Part shown: one piece after another, positions 1 through 7,220 of the stretch
How the letters are laid out: each line of letters opens with the position of its first letter
Position numbering within the stretch: position 1 is the first letter of the stretch
Assembly: GCA_041687755.1 (NCBI GenBank)
Contig: JBDNJM010000166.1
Span: forward strand, 1-14,767
Source of the DNA: JBDNJM01 sp041687755
GTDB taxonomy: Bacteria; Planctomycetota; UBA1135; GCA-002686595
Direction: 5' to 3'
DNA: 14,767 bases
Notes under the pieces: generated by a model
Database searches by the model: none
Told to the model about the DNA's origin: nothing
What the model saw: the letters and a program-made list of their open reading frames with translations, nothing else
Translations under genes and position numbers: made by a program

Positions 1-71
1 CGGGGGGTCCGGGCCGGTCGGGGGCCGGGCCGGTCGGGGTCCGGGCCGGTCGGGGGCCGGGCCGGTCGGCG
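1..71. repeat. 16-bp GC-rich tandem repeat, four copies and probably more upstream
   Basis: Four head-to-tail copies of a 16-base unit (TCCGGGCCGGTCGGGG) lie at 8-23, 24-39, 40-55 and 56-71. The first base alternates T/G/T/G, so the true period may be 32 bases. The array runs off the left window edge, so its full length is unknown. Its last copy runs into a perfect 12-base palindrome at 67-78 (CGGCGATCGCCG). It sits about 310 bases upstream of the first carotenoid gene. It is seen directly; its function is unknown and it may be a simple intergenic minisatellite. Confidence 0.9.
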
Positions 72-382
72 ATCGCCGGGGTCGGCGCCCGCTCGATGGC
101 ACGCGCGGGCCGGCCCACCGAGGTGCGGGCCAGCGCGGAGGCCGCCAGCCGATGTCCGCACCCCCTGGCGCCATCGGGACGGCGGAGTCCGCAGACTATC
201 GACGAAAATTCGACGCGGGCCAGCGCACACTATCCCCGCGGCTCCCCGCCGCCCGGGCCTCCGGCGGGTCCGGACACCGCGCCTGAGGCCTTGAATCCGG
301 AGCGCACCGGCCCACGAACGGTTGGGCGCAACCCGCGGGGTTCCTGCTCTCTAGCCGAGCGAGCCCCGCCAAACCCTGCCCC
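72..382. other. non-coding leader upstream of the carotenoid operon
   Basis: About 310 bases with no convincing gene; the open frames here lack family-like sequence and only reflect high GC. A short, relatively AT-rich island lies at about 197-215 in otherwise very GC-rich DNA and is the most likely place for promoter elements, but I cannot match clear -35/-10 boxes. A 7-bp inverted repeat (CCCGCCG at 245-251 and CGGCGGG at 262-268, 10-base loop) could fold in the leader RNA. No good Shine-Dalgarno sequence precedes the crtY start at 383. Confidence 0.4.
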
Positions 383-1585
383 ATGAGCCCTTCCGCCTCG
401 ATTTCGCCCCCCAAAGCTGCATCCGGCGTGCTGCTGGTCGGCGGCGGCCTCCAGGCGGGGCTGATCGCCCTGGCGCTGCTCGAGGCCGCGCCCGAGCTGC
501 CCCTGACCCTGGTGGAGCGCGACGAGCGGCTCGGCGGCGAGCACACCTGGTGCTTCCACGCCGCCGACGTGCCCACGGCGGCGCGCGCCTTCGTGGAGCC
601 GCTCGTCGAGTGGGCCTGGCCGGGCTACGACGTCCGCTTCCCAAACCTCGCGCGCCACGTGTCGAGCCCCTATCGAGGACTCTCATCCGAGCGCTTCGAC
701 CGCGTGCTGCGCGAGCGCTTCGAGCGGGCGCCGGCCGCGCAGCTGCACCTGGGGCGGACGGCTGCAAGCGTGGACGCGAGCGGCGCGGAGCTCGAGGACG
801 GCGAGCGGCTGGAGGCAGACCTCGTAATCGACGCACGCGGCCCGCTCCTCGAGGGGCACCGCGGCCGGGCCGGCTTCCAGACGTTCTTCGGGATCGAGCT
901 GCGCACCGCAGCCCCCCACGGTCTGGCGCACCCGATCGTGATGGACGCGCGCGTCGCCCAGCTCGACGGCTTTCGCTTCATGTACGTGCTGCCGATGGGC
1001 CCCGACCGGCTGCTGGTCGAGGACACGCGCTTCGCGGACACCGAGCAGCTCGACGTGGAGCGCGCCCGCGAGGCCATCGAGGCCTACGTGGAAGCCCGGG
1101 GCTGGACGATCGCCGAGCCGCTGCGCGAAGAGCGCGGCGTGCTGCCCATGACCTGGTCCGGCACGTGGCCGGCACGCCCCGCCGGCGGCCCCCTGCTCGC
1201 CGGCTACCGGGGCGGCTGGCTGCACCCCGCGACCGGCTACTCGTTCCCGACGGCCCTGCGCCTCGCCCTCGGCGTCGCAGCGGCCGTTCGGGATCAGCAC
1301 CTGGACACGGCAAGCGTCACCGCGGCTCTCGCGCCCCTCGCTCGCCGCCACCGCTCCGCGCTGCGCTTCGCGGAGGTCCTAAACCGCCTGCTGTTTCGGT
1401 GGTTCGCTCCCGAAGATCGCGTGCACGTGTTCGAGCGTTTCTACAAGCTGCCCGACGACCTGACGCGCCGCTTCTACGCGCTCGAGGCCAGCCGGATGGA
1501 CCAGCTGCGGCTCCTGGGGGGCCGCCCGCCGCGCGGCTTCTCGCCCCGGGCGCGGCTCTCAAGCCGCCGTCGAATCCATGCCTGA
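383..1585 (+). CDS. crtY: Lycopene beta-cyclase (CrtY type)
   Basis: Cyclises the linear ends of lycopene to beta-ionone rings, giving beta-carotene; expected to be membrane-associated and to use FAD. The 400-residue protein has the family plan. A Gly-rich nucleotide-binding loop (GGGLQAG, residues 20-26) follows a hydrophobic strand and leads to LVERDERLGGEHTW (43-56). FQTFFGIE (165-172), LVEDT (211-215), HPATGYSFPTA (281-291) and FERFYKLP (350-357) are CrtY signatures. Length is close to the usual 380-390, with a short Arg-rich tail. The ATG at 383 is the first reasonable start, though no clear ribosome-binding site precedes it; GTG 428 is the alternative but would cut into the FAD fold. 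First gene of the operon, overlapping crtE by 8 bases (ATGCCTGA). Confidence 0.93.
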   Translation: MSPSASISPPKAASGVLLVGGGLQAGLIALALLEAAPELPLTLVERDERLGGEHTWCFHAADVPTAARAFVEPLVEWAWPGYDVRFPNLARHVSSPYRGLSSERFDRVLRERFERAPAAQLHLGRTAASVDASGAELEDGERLEADLVIDARGPLLEGHRGRAGFQTFFGIELRTAAPHGLAHPIVMDARVAQLDGFRFMYVLPMGPDRLLVEDTRFADTEQLDVERAREAIEAYVEARGWTIAEPLREERGVLPMTWSGTWPARPAGGPLLAGYRGGWLHPATGYSFPTALRLALGVAAAVRDQHLDTASVTAALAPLARRHRSALRFAEVLNRLLFRWFAPEDRVHVFERFYKLPDDLTRRFYALEASRMDQLRLLGGRPPRGFSPRARLSSRRRIHA

Positions 1586-2624
1586 GACGATCCAAATCAC
1601 CGGCCTCGAGCCGTCCATGGCGCGCCTGGTGCGCGGCCACTTCGAGGGTTGGCTGCGCACTGCCGCGGGGCCGGCGCGCGAGGCGCACTTGCGCGAGCTG
1701 TGGGACACGGCCCTGCGCCTGCCGGCGGAGCAGTTCCTGGTCCGCCCCGGCAAGCACTTCCGCGGCCGCCTGAGCGAGACGGCCTGGTGCCTCGCCGGCG
1801 GCGCGCCCGACGCCCTGCCGTGCGAGCTCCCGCTGCTCGTCGAGATCCTGCACGCGGGCTCCCTGATCGTGGACGACGTGCAGGACGACTCCGACCGCCG
1901 CCGCGGCCGACCGTCGCTGCACCGCGTGGTCGGGGTGCCGCTCGCGATCAACACCGGCAACCTGTTCTATTGCTGGGCGCTCGAGCTGATCGCCAGCTTG
2001 GGTCTCACGCCGGAGATCGAGCTGGGCATGTACCGCGCCACGGCGCAGGCCATGCTGCAGAGCCATCAGGGCCAGGCGCTGGACCTCTCGGTCTGCGTGC
2101 TGGACCTGGCTCCCGAGCGCGTGCGGTCGGTCGTCGAGACCTCCACCGAGCTCAAGGCCGGGGCCCTGATGGGCCTCGCTGCGACCCTCGGGGCGCTGGG
2201 CGCAGGATGCGCGCCGGAGCGCCGCCAGGTGCTGGAGAGCATGGGCCGCTGCCTGGGTCTCGGCCTGCAGATGCTCGACGACCTCAGCGGCGTGCTCAAT
2301 CCCGCGCGTAAGCACAAGGCCCTCGAGGACCTCGCGCTCAGCCGCCCGACCTGGTCCTGGGTCTGGCTCGCAGAGCGCCTCTCGCCCGCGGAGTTCGCCT
2401 CCCTGCAGGGCGCCGCCCGGGGCGCGCGCGAAACCGGCGCCTGGAGCCCGGTGATCGAACGCATGGCGGCCGAGCTGGACGGCTGGACCCGGCCGATCGT
2501 GCGCGCGCACCTCGACCGCGGCCTGGCCGGCACCCGCAGGGAGTTCGGGGCCGACCTCAACCGAGAACCTGCATTCCATGCCTTGGAAAACGAAGTCGAG
2601 CGACTGATGACCAGCTATGTCTGA
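1578..2624 (+). CDS. crtE: Polyprenyl diphosphate synthase, probable GGPP synthase
   Basis: Condenses isopentenyl diphosphate with allylic diphosphates to make geranylgeranyl diphosphate, the C20 precursor of phytoene; a soluble Mg2+-dependent enzyme. The 348-residue protein has the trans-prenyltransferase fold. The first Asp-rich motif is at 99-103 (DDVQD), followed by RRRGRPS (107-113). GQALDL is at 165-170 and the KAGAL loop at 193-197. The second Asp-rich motif at 234-238 reads DDLSG, so the usual fifth Asp of DDxxD is Gly. The assignment as GGPP synthase rather than FPP synthase rests on its place among crt genes. The ATG at 1578 lies inside the crtY 3' end and its own 3' end overlaps crtI by 8 bases, so translation is probably coupled. 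Confidence 0.88.
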   Translation: MPETIQITGLEPSMARLVRGHFEGWLRTAAGPAREAHLRELWDTALRLPAEQFLVRPGKHFRGRLSETAWCLAGGAPDALPCELPLLVEILHAGSLIVDDVQDDSDRRRGRPSLHRVVGVPLAINTGNLFYCWALELIASLGLTPEIELGMYRATAQAMLQSHQGQALDLSVCVLDLAPERVRSVVETSTELKAGALMGLAATLGALGAGCAPERRQVLESMGRCLGLGLQMLDDLSGVLNPARKHKALEDLALSRPTWSWVWLAERLSPAEFASLQGAARGARETGAWSPVIERMAAELDGWTRPIVRAHLDRGLAGTRREFGADLNREPAFHALENEVERLMTSYV

Positions 2625-4161
2625 ACCTACTGCAGTCGCCGACCGCACCGCCCGCAGCACAGGCACCTCCGTCCGCGGACGCGTCGCCGTCATCGGCAGC
2701 GGCTTCGGCGGCATCGCGGCCGCCATCCGGCTGGCTGCGGAAGGCTTCGAGGTGGACCTGTTCGAGGCCCGCGACAAGCCAGGCGGCCGCGCCTACGTCT
2801 ACGAGCAGGACGGCTTCCGCTTCGACGGCGGCCCCACCGTGATCACCGCCCCCGGCTGCCTGGAAGAGCTGTGGGAAGTCGCTGGCCGGCACATGGCCGA
2901 CGACGTCGAGCTGCTGCCGGTCGCGCCGTTCTACCGCCTGCAGTGGAGCGACGGCGACGCCTTCAACTACGACGGCGACTCGGAGTCGATGCTGCGCCAG
3001 ATCAAGGCCCAGTACCCCGGTGACGAGCGCGGCTACGAGAAGTTCGTCGAGTACTCGCGCAAGGTGTTCGAGGCCGGCTACCGCGACCTCGCCGCCCAGC
3101 CCTTCCTGCGCTTCAGCGACATGGTGCGCGTCGCGCCCCAGCTCGGGCGCCTGCGGGCGGATCGCAGCGTGTACGCCACCGTTTCGAAGTTCGTCAAGCA
3201 CGACCACCTGCGCCAGGCGCTCTCGTTCCACTCGTTGCTCGTCGGAGGCAACCCGTTCGACACCAGCGCGATCTACACCCTGATCCACTACCTCGAGCGC
3301 GAGTGGGGCGTGTTCTTTCCGCGCGGCGGAACCGGCGCGCTGGTCCAGGCCTTGCTGAACCTGTTTCGGGACCTTGGCGGCCGGCTGCACCTCTCCACGC
3401 CGGTGCAGAGCATCACGCTCGACGAGTCCGGCGCACGCGCCGCCCACGTCCTCACCGCCGCCGGCCGTGCGCCCCAGCGCTTCGACGCGGTGGTCTCCAA
3501 TGCCGACCTGCACCACACCTACGCCAAGCTCTATGGCGCTGAGCCGCGCGCGGCCAAGCAGACCGCTAAGCTCGAGTCGATGGAGTGGTCAATGTCGTTG
3601 TTCGTGCTCTACTTCGGCACCGACAAAAGCTACGCCGACGACGTCGCGCATCACACCGTCCTGTTCGGGCCGCGCTACAAGGAACTCCTGAGGGACATCT
3701 TCAAGGGCTCAACCCTGCCCGAGGACTTCTCCCTTTACCTGCACTCGCCCACCGTCACCGACAAGTCGATGGCACCCGAGGGCTGCGGGTCGTTCTACGT
3801 GCTGTCCCCGGTGCCGCACCTGGGCAACGCTCCGCTCGACTGGACCGTCGAGGGCCCGAAGTACGCCGAGCGGCTGCTCGAAGCCCTCGAGCAGCAGCTG
3901 CCCGACCTGCGCAAGCACGTCGTGACGCAACACTGGATCGCGCCCGACCACTTCCGCGACGAACTGAACAGCTACCACGGCTCGGCCTTCTCCTGCGCGC
4001 CTAAGCTCACCCAGAGCGCCTGGTTCCGCCCCCACAACCGCGACCCGCGCATCCCCGGCCTGTACATCGTGGGCGCCGGCACGCACCCCGGTGCGGGCGT
4101 CCCGGGCGTCGTCAACTCCGCCAAGGCCACCGCCGGCCTGGTGCTCGAGGACTTTGCCTGA
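2617..4161 (+). CDS. crtI: Phytoene desaturase (bacterial CrtI type)
   Basis: FAD-dependent desaturase that converts 15-cis-phytoene to lycopene (normally four steps) and also isomerises it. The 514-residue length is typical. The N-terminal dinucleotide-binding motif is at 23-32 (VAVIGSGFGG), with Glu50 ending the second strand for ribose binding, and PGGRAY at 55-60. The C-terminus carries the bacterial phytoene dehydrogenase signature: GLYIVGAGTHPGAGVPG followed by a VNSAKATAGL helix. The ATG at 2617 overlaps the crtE stop by 8 bases (ATGTCTGA). Because crtB and crtY are adjacent, lycopene is the expected product; a three-step variant cannot be excluded from sequence. Confidence 0.95.
   Translation: MSEPTAVADRTARSTGTSVRGRVAVIGSGFGGIAAAIRLAAEGFEVDLFEARDKPGGRAYVYEQDGFRFDGGPTVITAPGCLEELWEVAGRHMADDVELLPVAPFYRLQWSDGDAFNYDGDSESMLRQIKAQYPGDERGYEKFVEYSRKVFEAGYRDLAAQPFLRFSDMVRVAPQLGRLRADRSVYATVSKFVKHDHLRQALSFHSLLVGGNPFDTSAIYTLIHYLEREWGVFFPRGGTGALVQALLNLFRDLGGRLHLSTPVQSITLDESGARAAHVLTAAGRAPQRFDAVVSNADLHHTYAKLYGAEPRAAKQTAKLESMEWSMSLFVLYFGTDKSYADDVAHHTVLFGPRYKELLRDIFKGSTLPEDFSLYLHSPTVTDKSMAPEGCGSFYVLSPVPHLGNAPLDWTVEGPKYAERLLEALEQQLPDLRKHVVTQHWIAPDHFRDELNSYHGSAFSCAPKLTQSAWFRPHNRDPRIPGLYIVGAGTHPGAGVPGVVNSAKATAGLVLEDFA
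4147..4151 (+). promoter_or_regulatory. Shine-Dalgarno-like site for crtB
   Basis: GAGGA lies 11 bases before GTG 4163 and only 2 bases before the alternative TTG 4154. The spacing therefore favours GTG as the crtB start. The TTG would reproduce the 8-base overlap used by crtE and crtI (TTGCCTGA), so it remains possible. Confidence 0.45.
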
Positions 4162-4162
4162 C

Positions 4163-5128
4163 GTGGACGCCGACGCGATTCGTTTGTGTCGGGAGAGCAT
4201 CGCGCGGCACTCGAAGAGCTTTGCCATGGCGTCGCGCCTGCTGCCCGCCGACAACGCCGACCGCGCGGCGGTTGTGTACGCCTGGTGCCGCCGCGCCGAT
4301 GACGCCGTGGACGAAGCTCCGCCGGCTGAACACTCCGCGGCGCTGGCGCAGCTCGATTCCGAACTCGACGCGCTAGAGTCCGGCAACCCGCCCCAGGACG
4401 TCCTCGAGCTCGTCGCCTTCGACGCGGTGCGCAGGGAGGCCCGCATGCCGCTGGAGTACCCCCGCGAGATGGTCGCGGGCATGCGCATGGACGCCGAGGA
4501 GATGCGCTACGAGACGCTCGATGACCTCTTGCTGTACTGCTTTCGCGTCGCGGGCACCGTCGGCCTGATGATGAGCCACGTGATGGGCGTGCGCAGCCCT
4601 GAGGCCCTCGCCCAGGCGACCCACATGGGGCTGGCGATGCAGCTCACGAACATCTGCCGCGACGTCGCGGAGGACTGGGAGCTGGGGCGCCTGTACCTGC
4701 CGGACGACCTGCTGGCCGAGGCCGGCTGCGGCGCATTGCGCGACCGCCTCGGGCAGGGCCCCTTCCCGCCGTCCGCCGTCGAGCCCGTGAAGCGGGTCGT
4801 CGCGCGCCTGCTCGCCGAGGCCGACGGCTACTACGCCTCCGGCGACCTCGGCCTGCCGGCGCTCTCGTGGCGCTCCGCCCTCGCCGTGCGCGCCGCCCGC
4901 CGTATCTACTCCGCGATCGGCAGGCGCGTGGAGGCCCAGGGCTGCGATATCACTCGCGGCCGAGCTTTCGTCGCCAAGCCCGCTAAGCTCCTGACGGTCG
5001 CCGGCTGTCTCTTGCGCGCCGCGCTCGAGGCTCCCGGTCGCAGCCTGCGACCGTTTCGGGCCGCCGACCTCGGCGGCCACTTGGTTCGCTTTCCCGACGA
5101 CGTCCTGCCCCTGACCCGCCCAGCATGA
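4163..5128 (+). CDS. crtB: Phytoene synthase
   Basis: Joins two GGPP head-to-head through prephytoene diphosphate to give phytoene, the committed step of the pathway. From GTG 4163 the product is 321 residues, normal for CrtB. The first substrate-binding motif is at 46-50 (DDAVD) within WCRRADDAVDE, and the second at 164-172 (NICRDVAED) followed by WELGRLYLP. YCFRVAGTVG at 126-135 is also characteristic. The frame stays open upstream into crtI to an ATG at 4091, but the residues it would add are unrelated to the family. TTG 4154 (324 residues) is a second plausible start. The 3' end overlaps the next gene by ATGA at 5125-5128. Confidence 0.94.
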   Translation: MDADAIRLCRESIARHSKSFAMASRLLPADNADRAAVVYAWCRRADDAVDEAPPAEHSAALAQLDSELDALESGNPPQDVLELVAFDAVRREARMPLEYPREMVAGMRMDAEEMRYETLDDLLLYCFRVAGTVGLMMSHVMGVRSPEALAQATHMGLAMQLTNICRDVAEDWELGRLYLPDDLLAEAGCGALRDRLGQGPFPPSAVEPVKRVVARLLAEADGYYASGDLGLPALSWRSALAVRAARRIYSAIGRRVEAQGCDITRGRAFVAKPAKLLTVAGCLLRAALEAPGRSLRPFRAADLGGHLVRFPDDVLPLTRPA

Positions 5129-5613
5129 AGCCCCAGCACGTCCTCCTGCTCTGGTCTTGCGCAGCCGCCTGCTCCGCCGGGCCATCCGACCTGGACGCAG
5201 AGGAGGCGGCCCTGCTCGCCGATCCCCGCGCGACCAGCGCCGGCGCAGGCCGCGTCGAGGCCACCGTCACTGGCGTGGAGAGCACCGGGGGCAAGCTCGG
5301 GGCAACCCTGTTCATCAGCTCGACCGGCTTCCCCACCGTCCAAGAGGAGGCCTTCGCCGCCGCGTGGATCCCGGCGGCTGAGGGCGCGGTGTTTGTGTTC
5401 GAGGAGGTGCCCGCCGGCGAGTTCGCCCTGTCTGTGTTTCACGATCTCGACGACGACGATCAGCTCGACAAGGGGCTGCTCGGAATTCCGACGGAGCCCT
5501 GGGGCGTGAGCCGCAGCGCCCGCCGTCGCTTCGGGCCGCCGAAGTTTGACAACGCACGGCTCGAGCTCGCCCCAGGCGAGACCCTGCGCATAGACATCGA
5601 GGTCGAGCAATGA
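5125..5613 (+). CDS. DUF2141-family protein, probably exported or lipid-anchored
   Basis: A 162-residue protein of unknown function. The N-terminus looks like a short signal peptide with two possible lipidation cysteines (Cys12 and Cys16); neither lipobox is ideal. The mature part has the DUF2141 pattern: an early beta-rich segment, FEEVPAGEFALSVFHDLDDD in the middle, then LDKGLLGIPTEPWGVS, a FGPPKFDNA segment, and a closing strand. The Asp-rich HDLDDDDQLD stretch looks like a metal-binding loop, which is an inference. It is translationally coupled on both sides (ATGA overlaps with crtB and crtU), so it is made together with the carotenoid enzymes. A role in carotenoid placement at a membrane is possible but unproven. 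Confidence 0.82.
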   Translation: MKPQHVLLLWSCAAACSAGPSDLDAEEAALLADPRATSAGAGRVEATVTGVESTGGKLGATLFISSTGFPTVQEEAFAAAWIPAAEGAVFVFEEVPAGEFALSVFHDLDDDDQLDKGLLGIPTEPWGVSRSARRRFGPPKFDNARLELAPGETLRIDIEVEQ

Positions 5614-7220
5614 GCACTGGCGGCATTGAACTGCACCTGCCGACCAAGGGCGGAGCCCAGCGCGCCCAGACCGGGCGCACGGCCATCGTGCTGGGCGGCG
5701 GACTCGCGGGGCTTTCTGCGGCGACCGTGCTCGCGGAAAAAGGCGTCGCGGTCGAAGTGCTCGAGTCACGCTCCTACCTCGGCGGCCGCGCGGGCGCCTG
5801 GAGCGACCGGCTGCGTGTCGGCGGTCGCTTCCAGATGGAGCGCGGGTTCCACGCGTTCTTCCGGCAGTACTACAACCTGCGCGCCCTGCTGCGCCGCGTC
5901 GATCCCGAGCTCTCCATGCTCGAACCGCTCGAGGACTATCCCGTCCTCGGTCCGGACGGCGTAGTCGAATCGTTCTCGGGCCTGCCCAAGCGCTCGCCCT
6001 GGAATGTCATCGCGCTCACCAAGCGCACGCCAACGATGGGCCTGGGCGACCTCGCAAAGGTCAACGGCCTCGCCGCACTCGAGATGATGCGCTATGACCC
6101 GGAGCGCACCTACGAGCGCTTCGACGAGCGCACGGCGGCCGAGTACCTCGACTCCCTGCGCTTTCCCGAAGAGGCGCGCCGGATGCTGTTCAACGTGTTC
6201 AGCCACTCCTTCTTCAACCCGGAAGAGCACATGTCGGCGGCCGAGCTGCTGATGATGTTCCACTTCTACTTCATAGGGAACCCGGAAGGCCTGATCTTCG
6301 ACGTCTGCAAGCGGCCCTTCTCGACGGCGATCTTCCGTCCCCTCGAGCGGTACCTCGCCGGACTCGGCGGACGCACCGCGACCGAGGTCGAGGTCCAGCG
6401 CATCGAGCGCACCGGCGACCGCTGGCGCGTGCACACCGACGGCGGCGTCCGCGAGGCCGATAGCGTGGTGGCCGCCCTGCACAGCGACGGCCTGCGCGCC
6501 CTCGTCGAGGCCTCCCCGGATCTCGACATCGCCGGCTGGCGCGAACAGGTCGCCAGCCTCGACGTCACCCTGCCCTTCGTCGTGTGGCGCCTGTGGCTCG
6601 ACCGACCAGTGAACGCGGAACGCGGCGCCTTCGTCGGCACGACCGGCGTCGGACGGCTCGACAACATCTCGGTCTACGAGCGCTTCGAGGACGAGAGCGC
6701 CGAGTGGGCAGCCAGCCGCGGCGGCAGCGTCGTCGAGCTGCACGCGTACGGCGTCCAGGGCTCGCCCACCGTCGAGGACCTGAAGGCGGACCTGCTCGCG
6801 GGCCTGCACCACTTCTACCCCGAGACCCAAGACGCCCAGATCATCGAAGAGCGCTGGCTGTACGAGCGCGACTGCCCCGCCTTCGCGCCCGGCTCGCACC
6901 GCCTGCGCCCGCCGGTCGAGACGCCGTTCCCCGGCCTCGCCCTGGCCGGTGACCTCGTGCGCCTGCCGTTCCCCAGCGCCCTGATGGAGCGCGCGACGGC
7001 CTCGGGCTTCCTCGCCGCCAACACGCTCCTCGCGGAGATCGGCGTCGCCCCCGAACCCCTGCGCGTGGTTTCCCCGCGCGGCCTGTTCGCCGGCCCGCGC
7101 TTCGGCAAGCGCAAGCCGCCGACCACGCTCTATCCCAAGCCTCCGCCCGCCGGCGCTGAGGCGCGGACCGAATCCTCCCCCGGCCCGACCGCGCGCCCCC
7201 GGAAGAAGACCGAGGCATGA
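5610..7220 (+). CDS. crtU: Beta-carotene desaturase/methyltransferase (CrtU/CruE, aromatic carotenoid synthase)
   Basis: FAD-dependent amine-oxidase-fold enzyme related to CrtI. It is expected to desaturate the beta-ionone ring and shift a methyl group, producing aromatic end groups (isorenieratene if phi-type, renierapurpurin if chi-type). The 536-residue protein has the FAD motif at 25-36 (AIVLGGGLAGLS), Glu52 at the end of strand 2, and YLGGRAGAW at 56-64. The CrtU hallmark ERGFHAFFRQYYNLR spans 77-91. Near the C-terminus come the GLALAGDLVRLPFPSALMER segment and SGFLAANTLL. The last 60 or so residues form a Pro/Lys-rich tail without recognised motifs. CrtI-like ketolases or other desaturases are less likely because of the RGFHAFFRQYYNLR block. 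It overlaps both neighbours by ATGA and GAGG precedes its start. Confidence 0.87.
   Translation: MSTGGIELHLPTKGGAQRAQTGRTAIVLGGGLAGLSAATVLAEKGVAVEVLESRSYLGGRAGAWSDRLRVGGRFQMERGFHAFFRQYYNLRALLRRVDPELSMLEPLEDYPVLGPDGVVESFSGLPKRSPWNVIALTKRTPTMGLGDLAKVNGLAALEMMRYDPERTYERFDERTAAEYLDSLRFPEEARRMLFNVFSHSFFNPEEHMSAAELLMMFHFYFIGNPEGLIFDVCKRPFSTAIFRPLERYLAGLGGRTATEVEVQRIERTGDRWRVHTDGGVREADSVVAALHSDGLRALVEASPDLDIAGWREQVASLDVTLPFVVWRLWLDRPVNAERGAFVGTTGVGRLDNISVYERFEDESAEWAASRGGSVVELHAYGVQGSPTVEDLKADLLAGLHHFYPETQDAQIIEERWLYERDCPAFAPGSHRLRPPVETPFPGLALAGDLVRLPFPSALMERATASGFLAANTLLAEIGVAPEPLRVVSPRGLFAGPRFGKRKPPTTLYPKPPPAGAEARTESSPGPTARPRKKTEA

Noticed and set aside
1..78. CRISPR-like interpretation of the left-edge repeats
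   Set aside because: Copies are 16 bases, directly abutting and without spacers; this is a minisatellite, not a CRISPR array.
1317..2777. A 486-codon minus-strand open frame opposite crtE
   Set aside because: Spans parts of three well-supported genes and has no protein-like motif; antisense shadow.
4091..4162. An upstream ATG extension of crtB inside crtI
   Set aside because: The added Arg/Pro/Ser-rich residues are not found in CrtB proteins and crtI coding is certain there; GTG 4163 or TTG 4154 fits better.
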